Assembly (NCBI RefSeq): GCF_019345465.1
Contig: NZ_JAHKRC010000006.1
Coordinates: 186,001 to 250,000, forward strand
DNA length: 64,000 nucleotides
From: Pseudomonas sp. NKUCC02_KPG
Lineage (GTDB): Bacteria; Pseudomonadota; Gammaproteobacteria; Pseudomonadales; Pseudomonadaceae
Direction of reading: 5' to 3'
The position numbers were made by a program, and so were the translations under genes. The notes beneath the pieces were generated by a model. That model had not been told where the DNA came from. It did not search any database and saw only the letters and a program-made list of their open reading frames with translations. Below are positions 55,655 through 64,000 of the stretch, piece after piece. Within the stretch, counting starts at the first letter, position 1, and each line of letters opens with the position of its first letter.

Positions 55655-56413
55655 TTAGCCCATCCTAGGCCCGCTAAACCCGCCTGACTTGGACTTTGGC
55701 GTGAGTTTGGGGGGCTCATAGTTGGTCGAATCCAGCCATGTTTTGAGATCGCCTACCGAGGAGAACTCCATCAAGAGTAATTCTCCCCGGTCGGGGTGGT
55801 CAACAATCAGCTCGATCCCCGCCTCGCCACTTCCCTCCAGACTCATCAGCCAATCGGTGTAACGTTCAAAGTTCACAAAGTCCGTTCCTAGGCCTCCCGA
55901 AAGAAAATCCTCCACTAAGTGCTGCGCCTTGAGCATCAAGCCATCATGCGCACGCTCTCTCATCAAACCGGAACTTTTGCCGAAAATGGCTTGATTGCAA
56001 ACTTCGGCGTAATAAGCGTTGAAATTCACTCCTCGTTTCTTAGCCAAATCGATCTCAATTACTTCAGACCAAGCTACGTAGTGACATTGCAAGCTCAATT
56101 TTCTCCTGATATCTTCTGCATCGAGTATTCGACAGAGCTTAAGTCGCCTTGGCTTCTTAGCTTCATGTTCTATATCCGACTTTTCGTATTTGAACTCAAC
56201 CATAAGTATTTTGGTATGGTTGGTGAAGATGTAGTCTGCGCCGAGGACAGTATCTTGCCCGTCCAGAGAGCAGCGGGTGACCTGCCGACCTGAGTCCGAC
56301 GCACTTCGTTCCATGTATCTGGAAAAGCTGTCAATAACGGATTGTTCGTGTTTTCTTTTCACTATGTTCCTGCTTTTATCATCAATGAACTCTACGCAAT
56401 CACGGGTGTCCAC
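55655..56413 (-). CDS. Putative PD-(D/E)XK nuclease-like protein, partner of DUF4209 gene
   Basis: 252 residues. GADYIFTNHTKILMVEFKYEKSDIEHEAKKPRRLKL has the restriction-fold pattern D-x12-E-x-K (ADYIF...VEFK) followed by a basic helix. This is a better match to an active site than the other nuclease-like gene in the island. The C-terminal part (RYTDWLMSLEGSGEAGIELIVDHPDRGELLLMEF) looks like a second alpha/beta domain, with a disordered tail. It starts 83 bp after the DUF4209 gene on the same strand and could be its operon partner. Function unproven. Confidence 0.55.
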   Translation of the reverse strand: MDTRDCVEFIDDKSRNIVKRKHEQSVIDSFSRYMERSASDSGRQVTRCSLDGQDTVLGADYIFTNHTKILMVEFKYEKSDIEHEAKKPRRLKLCRILDAEDIRRKLSLQCHYVAWSEVIEIDLAKKRGVNFNAYYAEVCNQAIFGKSSGLMRERAHDGLMLKAQHLVEDFLSGGLGTDFVNFERYTDWLMSLEGSGEAGIELIVDHPDRGELLLMEFSSVGDLKTWLDSTNYEPPKLTPKSKSGGFSGPRMG

Positions 56414-56496
56414 TTGCTAAGCTCGGGGCAACGGCCTCCTGGCGTACCTACAAATAGCCAACGATCGCAAACGCATCGGCCAGTCCCCAACGCTTT

Positions 56497-58404
56497 TCAG
56501 GTTGCCATTCCAGGTTCATCCGGATTGGGTGCGGCGGTGGTGTCCACGTTGCCACTCTCCTCATGCAGCTCCAACGCTCGCCAGTAAGGCATCGCCACCC
56601 ACTTGAGGATGAACCACCAGGCGTACACCACACTAGGCGAGTAGAAATCGCCATCATTCATTAGCCCATGGGCGAATTCGTTTCTTAGATTTGGGCCGAA
56701 CGGGCTGCAGAACAGGGCCTTGAGCTCGAAAAGAAGATTTGGCCCAAATACATCTTCAACACCTTCGACGTCGAGCAAGGTACTCAGCCCGTTCTCGTTC
56801 ACAATGTCGTTACGGTCAGTATTGGAGGTGTTCATCCCTGCCTCCTTCATGTGGTGGCGAACTATGTTCTCCAGTTGCGGGATGAGAAAATGCGCGGCCA
56901 TGGCGAACTCGCCGACCATCCCCCAGTACAGCCCTTTGCCAACCATGAGTGCTCGCTCTGGCGGCACGAGGGCCGAAACTTTCGCTAGGTTGATGAGATC
57001 TTGTTCCCTGAAACAATGCTCGCGTTGAATGACTTGGAGTACAGGAAAAATCCACCCCTCAACGGCAACGTTTCGAGTGAGTTCGTGGCCTTGCACCATC
57101 TGAGCCCAGATGCGTTCCTCGTCTGACGGCGTCGGCAGGGTGCTCATCGACATCCCTGGTGCTTTGGCGATCACGCGTCCGTTTTGATCGACAAGGGTGA
57201 ACTCCGTCAATGCGCTGATCAAACCGACCTGCAGGGTGCGAAGTGCCCTCGTTCTGGCCTCTTGCCAGCTAGCGAAAGGAAGTTTTGTGGTTAAGGCCCG
57301 CAGGGCGGTGAGAGCCGATTTTCCGGTTGTCTCTTCAAGCGCCATGGTTGCCAGGTTAGTAATGTCAATGGGCCCAGTAGAGATCGTGTACATCGTCTGC
57401 ACAGTCAGGCTTCCAGCTTCTGCAATTTGTGAGCGCAGCTGCTCATATACTTGCGTGATGCCCAACTGGTCGCGGAATGCTTGGGGCACCTTCCGGAAGA
57501 TCTGGAGGGCCTTTGCCAGGTGATTCATTGCGATGAGAGGCTGGGCGACGCTGCCCCCTTCCCTGAGCCTCGCTTCCGTGATCCAAGTTTGGGCCTCGGC
57601 CACCACCATGCGTGCTGACGCCAGCCTATCTTTGGCCATACTGTAGGCTTGTGCGCCCAATTCGAAGCAGTGGCGCGCTCTGATCAACTGACCGTCCCGC
57701 TCGTATCCGCGACCCGCAGTTTCCAGCTTTTCAGGAAGGTCTGCTGCTTGGCTGTGAACGAGGCGGTGCTCCAGTACGCTATCGGCAAGGTGCGGAAACA
57801 ATTCAGATAGCGACTTGAACTCCAGGGCTAGCGCATCGAAAAGCAAGTCGGTTAGCTGAACAAGAATCACCCTGCCGCTTTTACCCAAGCCTCTAGCGAG
57901 CGAGATAGCGCGATCCCAGCACTCCTTGCCGCCCCCCCACCAGCTGTCGCCGTTCAGCAATACAACTTGGTACCCCTCTATCGCCGCTAGCGCGTAGTCG
58001 ACACGCTTATGATCGGGATTCAACCAGAGGATTTCTGCTAGACGAGCTTTGATCAGCCCAGGCTCGAACGAGTCGATCAGGATTTTCACAAAGTCGTATT
58101 CTTCGATCGCCAGATCGGAAACGTCCAGCGAGCGTCTATCCTCAAAAACCGCAAATGGCTTCAAGGGCTCCTGAGGATTCGAGGGGTTAAGCATGAGGGA
58201 GCAGAGGTCAGACAGGAGCCAGAGTACGCGGGCTTCGGGGAAGCGAGCATTGCGAGTTACTGCCCGGGCGCCGTTTGCTAACGCACTACATATGTCTTGG
58301 TAATTAATCGGAATGTCTCGCAAGATCGAAGCCAAGTCACTCGAGCTGAATGCTTCAAACGTCAGTGGCGTATCGTCTGGGTAGCGGGTGTACTGCTCTG
58401 ACAC
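56497..58404 (-). CDS. DUF4209 domain protein with HEPN-type RxxxxH motif
   Basis: 635 residues. The N-terminal two thirds are helical and repeat-like (TPR-type). The C-terminal DUF4209 region starts near AAHFLIPQLENIVRHHMKEAGMNTSNTD and runs through FGPNLLFELKALFCSPFGPNLRNEFAHG. R574-N-x-x-x-H579 matches the RNase motif of HEPN domains (R-x4-H), so an RNA-cutting effector is plausible. The PD-(D/E)XK-like gene follows. Genes with this domain are seen in defence islands. The exact system is not one I can name. Confidence 0.7.
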   Translation of the reverse strand: MSEQYTRYPDDTPLTFEAFSSSDLASILRDIPINYQDICSALANGARAVTRNARFPEARVLWLLSDLCSLMLNPSNPQEPLKPFAVFEDRRSLDVSDLAIEEYDFVKILIDSFEPGLIKARLAEILWLNPDHKRVDYALAAIEGYQVVLLNGDSWWGGGKECWDRAISLARGLGKSGRVILVQLTDLLFDALALEFKSLSELFPHLADSVLEHRLVHSQAADLPEKLETAGRGYERDGQLIRARHCFELGAQAYSMAKDRLASARMVVAEAQTWITEARLREGGSVAQPLIAMNHLAKALQIFRKVPQAFRDQLGITQVYEQLRSQIAEAGSLTVQTMYTISTGPIDITNLATMALEETTGKSALTALRALTTKLPFASWQEARTRALRTLQVGLISALTEFTLVDQNGRVIAKAPGMSMSTLPTPSDEERIWAQMVQGHELTRNVAVEGWIFPVLQVIQREHCFREQDLINLAKVSALVPPERALMVGKGLYWGMVGEFAMAAHFLIPQLENIVRHHMKEAGMNTSNTDRNDIVNENGLSTLLDVEGVEDVFGPNLLFELKALFCSPFGPNLRNEFAHGLMNDGDFYSPSVVYAWWFILKWVAMPYWRALELHEESGNVDTTAAPNPDEPGMAT

Positions 58405-58543
58405 TGCTGTTCCTTAGGTCATTTATGGCTCGTGATGGCGAACTGACAACGCAGGTGATATTACCCGAACTTTGCGTTTAGAAGCCCAGGCGGTGGACAT
58501 GCCAGCAGAAACGCGTACCAGCGGATTTTTGAGTTACGACCTA

Positions 58544-59962
58544 CTACCTAGGTGGCATAAGAATGGGCGTCTCGGAACAAACGACCAGTTTCTTCGCTCC
58601 CCGGGTCATTGCCACATAGAGGTTATTGGCATCCATCTGGCTGGGATTTAGGATCACAACGATATCCGATTCCAGACCTTTGAGCAGCAGTGTGCTACCC
58701 ACAGCGCGACGGGCCAAGGGCCTCCCTAGATGCCTGTTCCGTTCTCGTATCTGCAGGGCTGCATCTCTCAGTGAGTGCGTGCCGGCTGCAGCCATCCGTA
58801 GGGCACTCAGGCAAGCCCGGAAGATCTCAGGCCTGTAAACATGCGTACCAGGTTGGGCTCCGAAGCTCTCAAGTAAATGTGCTGCGGCAGCAAGGCCTGG
58901 CGCCTGTTGGAAATCTACTGCGCTACGTTCGATGGCGGTCGGCTCCGTGCGGTTACGACCACCAGTGATGATTGTCACGCGCCCCATAAGAGCTGCAGCC
59001 CCTACCCCAGTCATTACGTTTGCGGCGAGATCCACCAGTTCATTCAGCGCCTGGCCGGAAGCAGGATCAAAAGATCTGGCAAAACTAATGAGTTCGCTGA
59101 GTTCGACATTTTCAACCGCGGTGGCCCCGGGTGTTTGGCTAGACAGGCGGAAGCGGCTGGCGGGGTTCGTCGAATCTCCAATGATCAGGGCTGACTCGCC
59201 ATCCCTGATCCGCACTAGGGCTGCATTGCGCCGCTGGGCCTCTGCGGTTTCGGGTCGGATCGCAATCCACTCGACTTCCTGTGGCGCACCGCGCAGGTCG
59301 ATCCCCTCTCCAGCTGCCAAGGGGCGCCGGAGTTCGAGGAGCCATTGACCCAATTGCTCGGTATTGGCGCGACGCCAACGCCAAGGAGTATTTAGGGTTC
59401 CGATCGCGGGGAAATGCGGGGTGACGTCAGCCTGCCAGTTCACCAATGGGTTTCCGCGAAAACCGAAAATCGCCTGCATGGGGTCGCCAAGGACGTAGGT
59501 AGGAATAGACTGGGCAATCCAGGCGACGATCACGTGCTGGGAGGTATTGCAGTCCTGATACTCATCAACCAGGAGGCGTGAGTAGCTCGCCCGGATCACG
59601 GGGCTTATGTGGCCGCTCTGCAAAAGAAGGCCTGCCGCATTTCGGATGGCAGGGTAGTCATGCGCGCGGTTTTCGAGCAAAAGGATTGCAGGGTCGTGCC
59701 CGCTGCGTGCCGGGAATCTGCTGATCAACCTCATCGCGAAGCCGTCCAGCGTGGTGACCTGGTACTTCGAGGATTGGATGTGCGCTCGCTGAAGTCGCGT
59801 GCGCAGCGCGGCTACCCCTGCGTTGGTGTGGGTCAGAATCAGTATGGGCTTGGCATCGGTATGAGCAGCCAGAGTGTCAGCGATCAACTGGGTTTTTCCG
59901 CAGCCTGCGGGTGCCGTCACGGAACCCCGCGGGAAAGCTGAAAAATCTATCTCAGCCGGCAT
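58544..59962 (-). CDS. gajB: Gabija protein GajB, UvrD/PcrA-like helicase
   Basis: 472 residues from the ATG at 59962, which follows AAGGAG at good spacing and overlaps the gajA end by 11 bp; a start at 60046 would overlap by 95 bp. Superfamily 1 helicase motifs: APAGCGKT (17-24), TLDGFAMRL, LLVDEYQDCN, LGDPMQAIFGFRGN and VAMTRGAKKLVV. It lacks the large inserts of full UvrD, as usual for GajB. In Gabija it senses DNA ends and stimulates GajA during phage infection, in part through nucleotide depletion. Confidence 0.88.
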   Translation of the reverse strand: MPAEIDFSAFPRGSVTAPAGCGKTQLIADTLAAHTDAKPILILTHTNAGVAALRTRLQRAHIQSSKYQVTTLDGFAMRLISRFPARSGHDPAILLLENRAHDYPAIRNAAGLLLQSGHISPVIRASYSRLLVDEYQDCNTSQHVIVAWIAQSIPTYVLGDPMQAIFGFRGNPLVNWQADVTPHFPAIGTLNTPWRWRRANTEQLGQWLLELRRPLAAGEGIDLRGAPQEVEWIAIRPETAEAQRRNAALVRIRDGESALIIGDSTNPASRFRLSSQTPGATAVENVELSELISFARSFDPASGQALNELVDLAANVMTGVGAAALMGRVTIITGGRNRTEPTAIERSAVDFQQAPGLAAAAHLLESFGAQPGTHVYRPEIFRACLSALRMAAAGTHSLRDAALQIRERNRHLGRPLARRAVGSTLLLKGLESDIVVILNPSQMDANNLYVAMTRGAKKLVVCSETPILMPPR

Positions 59963-61682
59963 GCACCCACTCCTTGATACCGTTGATGACTCGCTGGAAG
60001 CCTTCTTCAGCCATGGGTAAGTGCGGGCCAATGATGTCTTTGGCAATAGCCTGGTAAGTCGTCACCGATTTGTACCAGCCCTTTGAGCGGATCCGCGAAG
60101 CGACTCCCAACAAAACACGGGTTTGCGCAGGATAGACATTTCCAGCAGCACGATGCTCCTGGATAGCCTGCAGGCTTGATCGACCTTCGGATTTCGACTG
60201 GATCTGCCCAACGACTCGCTCGAGTTCGTTTACTTCCAGCGCTTTTGCGATCAACGCATCAATGGCCAAGTCAGGCAGGCTGGCAAACAACTCATCTTCC
60301 AGGGCCCGCCTCTGCCCCCAGGTAATTGTTTGTCCGCCCCTCGCCAAGAAAGTTTGGGCGATTTCCGGCGTGGGCGGCTTGTCCGCGTCGACAAGAAGGA
60401 GCACGCGATAACCTAGGCCCAGTAATGCGAAACCCCGGTTATAGATGTTATCCGTGGTACCTCCTCCGGCGTTTACGTAGGCACATCCCCTAGCCAGAAA
60501 TGAATCATGGTTGGCGGCGCTCCAGAACTGATCGAGTCCCCGAACCAGACCAACTTCACTGGCCCCTTCACACACGATGACTTGCTTCGCCAGAAAGGCC
60601 TCAGGGTCAGCTCGCAGGGTGCTCTGTACATCGTTATTGGTGCCGGCAAGAAATATCAGGTGTCGGTCGGCCACTTTGCGCACGACGTACAGCTGGTCAC
60701 CTGAGAGCTCGCGCAGGGCCACTGGGGAATGTGTGGTGATGAAAGCTTGAAGCGGTTGCTTTGGATCCTTGGCGCCCATGGAATCTAGGAATCGTACTAA
60801 GCGGTGGGGCTCAAGGCCGTATTCCACCTCATCTACCAAGGCGATGGTTGCGGCGTCGGCGGCCATGCGCTGAAGGCCCGCAACCAGTAAGCGTGACGAA
60901 CCTGTGCCAAGGGATCGAAGCGGTATGCCCGCACTGTCATGCAGTGCAATGGCGCCATCGCCGATTGAGACCGCGTGGGCATCCAGTAGGGCCTGTGCGC
61001 CCTCGCCCACGGGAACGCCTAGATCTCGTGATGTCTGGTTCACGATATCCAGGGGATGGCGGAGTTGAGCGGAGGCCTGAGCACCGAAGTTTTCCCGGGC
61101 CTGCCTTGCGGCGCCCGCCAAGGCACCACTCAGCTCCGGCCGCTCTTCGGTCAATCGGTTGAGGATCGAGTTTCGGCTCCAAGAGAGGTTCATGCTGGCG
61201 AAGCTGCCGATCCGCGCCGGCGCAATTCTGGATCGATCTTTCCATGCCAAGCTTCTCTCAGTACCCGCTTGAGCGGCGCGGTCTGAATGAAGCGTCCACG
61301 TTGGTTCGAGATCGCTAGTGACCTGCAGTCTCAGGGTTAAAACGGTTTCAAGCCCTGTCCCCGGCTCGTCCTCCACCACCCCCGTCTGGAGATTGATACC
61401 TCGGAGAAAATCACCATAAGCCTCCAGATTGATCATCTCATCAGGAAGGCAGCCCAGCGTTACGGAGATCGTGATGGGCACATCGACGTTCAGGTTGTAG
61501 AAGTCGGTGTCGCTGAACGACATGCTACGTCGGGCACCGAGGCATAAATCAATGGCATCCAGAACGCTTGATTTACCGCTGTCTCCTGGGCCAATCAGGC
61601 AGTTGACACCGTTGGACGGTGCCCAATCTAGGGCTTGAATGGCCCGGAAGTGACGGATCTCGAGCTTTCGTATTCTGACCAT
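59952..61682 (-). CDS. gajA: Gabija protein GajA, OLD-family ATPase-TOPRIM nuclease
   Basis: 576 residues from the ATG at 61682, which has a strong AAGGAGG site; a longer frame begins at 61808 but has no such site. The ABC-like ATPase has Walker A GPGDSGKSS (31-39) and Walker B ALVDEVEYGLEP with D284/E285. The TOPRIM domain has E372 in VIVCEGASE and the D432-A-D434 pair in LLLVDADKPP, followed by REDEL-type helices. Length and gene order (gajA-gajB, overlapping) match Gabija, the class 2 OLD system, which cuts phage DNA when NTPs fall. Confidence 0.88.
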   Translation of the reverse strand: MVRIRKLEIRHFRAIQALDWAPSNGVNCLIGPGDSGKSSVLDAIDLCLGARRSMSFSDTDFYNLNVDVPITISVTLGCLPDEMINLEAYGDFLRGINLQTGVVEDEPGTGLETVLTLRLQVTSDLEPTWTLHSDRAAQAGTERSLAWKDRSRIAPARIGSFASMNLSWSRNSILNRLTEERPELSGALAGAARQARENFGAQASAQLRHPLDIVNQTSRDLGVPVGEGAQALLDAHAVSIGDGAIALHDSAGIPLRSLGTGSSRLLVAGLQRMAADAATIALVDEVEYGLEPHRLVRFLDSMGAKDPKQPLQAFITTHSPVALRELSGDQLYVVRKVADRHLIFLAGTNNDVQSTLRADPEAFLAKQVIVCEGASEVGLVRGLDQFWSAANHDSFLARGCAYVNAGGGTTDNIYNRGFALLGLGYRVLLLVDADKPPTPEIAQTFLARGGQTITWGQRRALEDELFASLPDLAIDALIAKALEVNELERVVGQIQSKSEGRSSLQAIQEHRAAGNVYPAQTRVLLGVASRIRSKGWYKSVTTYQAIAKDIIGPHLPMAEEGFQRVINGIKEWVHAG

Positions 61683-61782
61683 GCCTACTGCCTCCTTGCG
61701 CCAAGTCATCGCGGGCCTGATTGGCGATAGTAGCCTTATGGCAACATCTCCGCAAAGTAGCGTGCGCAGACATAGAAGCAAG

Positions 61783-62182
61783 TGAATCGCCCGGGATCCT
61801 CTAGACACCTTGCAAGCTCATTGCATGACGCTTTTCAAACTCTACCGGCGACAGCTAATTGTTGAAACCATGACGACGTTTCGCGTTGTAGAACATCTCG
61901 ATGTAATCAAACACATCACTACGTGCATCTTCCCGTGTGGTGTAGATTTTCCGCTTGATCCGTTCCCAGCTTCAGAAGCTGAAAAAAGCTCTCGGCCACG
62001 ACATTGTCATGACAGTTGCCACGACGACTCATGCTGGCAACTAAGTTGTTCGCCTTCAAAAAGCTGCGCCAATCGGAGCTACTGTATTGGCTGCCCTGGT
62101 CGCTGTGAACCATCACTTCCTGTTTCGGTTTTCGCCTCCAAACCGCCATCAACAACGCATCAATAGTCAAATCACTGGTCAT
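61783..62182 (-). pseudogene. IS3-family transposase (OrfB) C-terminal remnant with right terminal repeat
   Basis: On the minus strand the rve-type integrase end is readable: QEVMVHSDQGSQYSSSDWRS (second catalytic D), NCHDNVVAESFFQLLK (catalytic E), then a frameshift near 61965. In the shifted frame it continues RIKRKIYTTREDARSDVFDY, FYNAKRRHGFNN, an in-frame stop, and SPVEFEKRHAMSLQGV. TGAATCGCCC at 61783-61792 looks like the terminal inverted repeat just beyond its 3' end. The upstream half of the element is missing, so it is inactive. Confidence 0.88.
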
Positions 62183-62221
62183 TAGTCATGGGCTGAATGA
62201 TCTTTGCCCACCGGTGAATTA

Positions 62222-63559
62222 TCAACTTGGGCTGCTGTCTGCCTCTGCGCTGAGCGCCTTGCGATCTAGCTCCGAAGATAAAACAGATGGGAATCCACGG
62301 CTCTCGTAGTCAATCCGTTCCCCCGTGTAACCTATAATCGCGAAGAGGATTTCATAGAACAGTTTGATGTTAGCGAACGTGAGATCTGCCATTCGTTGCC
62401 AGTCCTCACGCGCTTCGCCAGCGACGACAGCGTGGGCGGTCTCGCTTCTTAGCTTGTTCCACTTTCCTCCCACCTCAGGGCTGATTTTGCCGGCCTCCGT
62501 GAGGGCGTGAAGGGCGGTTTTGGGCTTAAAGTTACCGGATCCGCCCAGGCAGGAGCGGAGGAGGCTTTTCACCCGTTCATCAATTTCCAGCTGCATGACT
62601 CCAGGAACAGCGAGATTGGCCAGCTCGGCAAAATGTTTATCCTTCCCCAGCGGCTCGAAATAGGTCTTGAGCACGCCCTCGATGCACACGCTCACGTTGA
62701 GTGCGGCGGACTCGATGCCTGCTTGCCAAGCTCTATTCAGCTTGTTCCAGTTGTCGTAATACACCGCTCCGTCGTGCTCAAAAAAATCGACCAGAAGGGT
62801 AAAGACCGACCCGAAAAAGTCCGAGGCGCATCTGAAGGGAATTTCAACCGGTGGAGAAAGCTGTTTGTTGCTTAGCTGGATATCCCTCGAATAAAGCTGG
62901 ACGGTGGACACTCCCTCGTAAATCTTTTCAGTAACACCAAGCTGCAGGCGAACCCCGCTCAGCACGTTTAGTGTCTTACTAATCGCCCTGGCGAACTCGT
63001 CACTCAGATGGCCGTCCTGCACCGCGACGTCGCATCCCGACTCATCCTTTGTGATGGTCACAGTAGACTCGCCGCAAAGAAACTCCAGTCCAGGCGCTAC
63101 TGTGAGGCGAGGTGCTGGGAAATGATGGTCGTCGAAATAAATCTGGTGAAGCGTATTCTGTCGGCTCCCGCGGAGCGGGTGCTCGGAGCTGAGAAGCTCT
63201 ATGGATCCCTCGACCACGCAAAACTCATGGCGGTAGCTACCGCCAGAGGTATCAACACCCTCTGCCGACCAGACCTTTCCACTGGTATCTTGCCCCTCAA
63301 AATCGAAAAGCGAGTCCTGATTGATCAGCTCACCCGCTTGGCCTGAGAAACTCATGGCCATGTGTCGCGTTGCTTCATCACTGATGCAGGCGTGATAGAC
63401 AACGTACCTAAGTTGTCCCTTTTCAAGGTGGACGTGGCCAGGCCCGGTGAAAACTATGGGATTGGCAGAATGCCGTTGAGTCAACGTGATACGGCTGAAA
63501 TGCAGAACCAGTTCCCCATGGATGTATGCACCGACGTCGACGCCATGAGCGTTGATCAT
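62222..63559 (-). CDS. HEPN-domain protein, ApeA-like, putative defence RNase
   Basis: 445 residues. The first ~250 residues are a beta-rich domain (MINAHGVDVGAYIHGELVLHF, QLRYVVYHACISDEATRHM). The C-terminal helical domain has WNKLRSETAHAVVAG with R371-x4-H376, the catalytic pair of HEPN RNases, and AREDWQRMADLTFANIKLFYEIL as its last helices. The two-part layout recalls ApeA-type anti-phage HEPN proteins. It is a single gene upstream of the IS remnant and the Gabija genes, on the same strand. Confidence 0.65.
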   Translation of the reverse strand: MINAHGVDVGAYIHGELVLHFSRITLTQRHSANPIVFTGPGHVHLEKGQLRYVVYHACISDEATRHMAMSFSGQAGELINQDSLFDFEGQDTSGKVWSAEGVDTSGGSYRHEFCVVEGSIELLSSEHPLRGSRQNTLHQIYFDDHHFPAPRLTVAPGLEFLCGESTVTITKDESGCDVAVQDGHLSDEFARAISKTLNVLSGVRLQLGVTEKIYEGVSTVQLYSRDIQLSNKQLSPPVEIPFRCASDFFGSVFTLLVDFFEHDGAVYYDNWNKLNRAWQAGIESAALNVSVCIEGVLKTYFEPLGKDKHFAELANLAVPGVMQLEIDERVKSLLRSCLGGSGNFKPKTALHALTEAGKISPEVGGKWNKLRSETAHAVVAGEAREDWQRMADLTFANIKLFYEILFAIIGYTGERIDYESRGFPSVLSSELDRKALSAEADSSPS

Positions 63560-63918
63560 TCAGGATCCTTCCTCTTCAAGATAACGACGACACACTCAAG
63601 TGTGCACGACTGTGGCCAAGGTTACTTTAGCGTAGACTGAATCACTTCTATGAAGCCAGTTTGCTCCTTGAGGGAGCCCGAAGCCGTCCCCCCTCCGAAC
63701 ATGTCGAGCTAACATCAGTGGCCATTCAATTCTCACAAAACAGCCAATTAATCCGGCTTGACGCCCATGCTATCGACCCGTCCCCGCGAATACGATCGTC
63801 AGCTGTGAACTGCACAGCAATGCGCCGAGCCCCTTAGTGGCCTATAGCGATAGCAATTTGGTATCGTATACCTCGAATATTTGAAATTTCTCACCTGCGT
63901 GAAGTAAGGGATTGAACC
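63560..63918. other. Gene-free region with a small palindrome
   Basis: No gene is seen between the HEPN gene and the partial gene at the window end. GGTAT (63860-63864), CGT, ATACC (63868-63872) is an inverted repeat about 50 bp before the last start codon and could be an operator. Confidence 0.4.
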
Positions 63919-64000
63919 ATGGGGTATAAGTTCTTAATTAGGAAGCAAAAAGGAGCCTGGCCTAAGGAGGGGTTACCAGCATTTGTGCTCGAACAGGACA
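63919..64000 (+). CDS. Start of an unknown protein, cut by the window end
   Basis: An ATG at 63919, preceded by AAGGG at moderate spacing, opens a frame (MGYKFLIRKQKGAWPKEGLP) that stays open to the last base. Only 27 residues are visible. No family can be assigned. Confidence 0.45.
   Translation, partial: MGYKFLIRKQKGAWPKEGLPAFVLEQD

Larger units (their letters stand above)
46609..64000. mobile_element. Genomic island with a four-gene tyrosine-recombinase core, right end outside the window
   Basis: The island starts between the broken acetyltransferase gene and the first recombinase gene and runs at least to the window end. Its first four genes (46761-52051) are all plus strand and tightly packed: two full recombinases, one recombinase-fold protein with altered catalytic residues, and a small coiled-coil protein. 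From memory this matches the intA-tfp-intB-srap core of strand-biased circularizing integrative elements, related to Tn554-type transposases. Cargo: XRE regulator, PD-(D/E)XK-like genes, DUF4209/HEPN, Gabija and IS debris. The left boundary is approximate. Confidence 0.75.

Noticed and set aside
61783..61806. CCCGGGATCCTCTAGA looks like a cloning-vector polylinker (SmaI-BamHI-XbaI)
   Set aside because: The vector has one more G, and the sequence lies exactly at the end of an IS3-family transposase remnant, starting with TGAATCGCCC like an IS terminal repeat. It is explained by the IS.

Overview
This 64 kb window comes from a Pseudomonas chromosome, probably of the fluorescens/putida side of the genus. 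The evidence is gene content and style: galU next to gorA, a membrane PQQ glucose dehydrogenase, a CrbSR/FixLJ-like two-component pair, MocR and LysR regulators, T6SS cargo, moderately GC-rich coding DNA, and short pseudomonad intergenic hairpin repeats. Nothing in the sequence fixes the species.

Layout. 1-9.9 kb: the end of a Wzz/GumC-type polysaccharide chain-length protein; a molybdate transporter modABC (minus strand) with a ModE-type operator; alkB; small conserved genes and lipoproteins; a two-gene dihaem cytochrome unit that looks like thiosulfate dehydrogenase (tsdB-tsdA); galU and gorA. 9.9-23.8 kb: a complete minus-strand type II (E. coli-like) cellulose operon in the order bcsE-F-G-R-Q-A-B-Z-C with mostly overlapping genes. 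It includes the phosphoethanolamine transferase BcsG and the c-di-GMP receptors BcsA (PilZ) and BcsE. GalU nearby supplies UDP-glucose, the substrate of BcsA. 24.3-27.9 kb: a YdcH-like gene and an ABM monooxygenase, then an orphan T6SS cargo unit (hcp, a glycine-zipper effector, a membrane immunity protein). This unit lies between two near-identical terminator copies.

27.9-45.1 kb: acyl-CoA dehydrogenase and acyl-CoA synthetase; a PAS histidine kinase with a FixJ-like regulator; a MocR regulator divergent from a LysE exporter; a tyrosine recombinase; a polyamine-type binding protein with a PuuB-like oxidase and a divergent LysR regulator; a TerC-CBS-CorC membrane protein; and glucose dehydrogenase gcd. 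45.3-46.4 kb: two decayed genes at the edge of an island, a cupin gene with an internal in-frame deletion and a YiaC-type acetyltransferase gene broken by one amber codon.

46.6 kb to the window end is a genomic island. It opens with four genes: three tyrosine-recombinase-fold proteins (one lacking standard catalytic residues) and a small basic coiled-coil protein. This resembles the intA-tfp-intB-srap core of strand-biased circularizing integrative elements and is distantly like Tn554 TnpABC. The cargo is defence-like: a complete Gabija pair (gajA, gajB); a probable DUF4209/HEPN plus PD-(D/E)XK two-gene unit; a second PD-(D/E)XK-like gene; a HEPN-motif protein; and an XRE regulator with a palindromic operator beside an unknown gene. 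Between them lie scraps of an IS3-family transposase and an aldehyde dehydrogenase. The right end of the island is not in the window. The best candidates for an undescribed system are the DUF4209-nuclease pair and the XRE/unknown/nuclease group.
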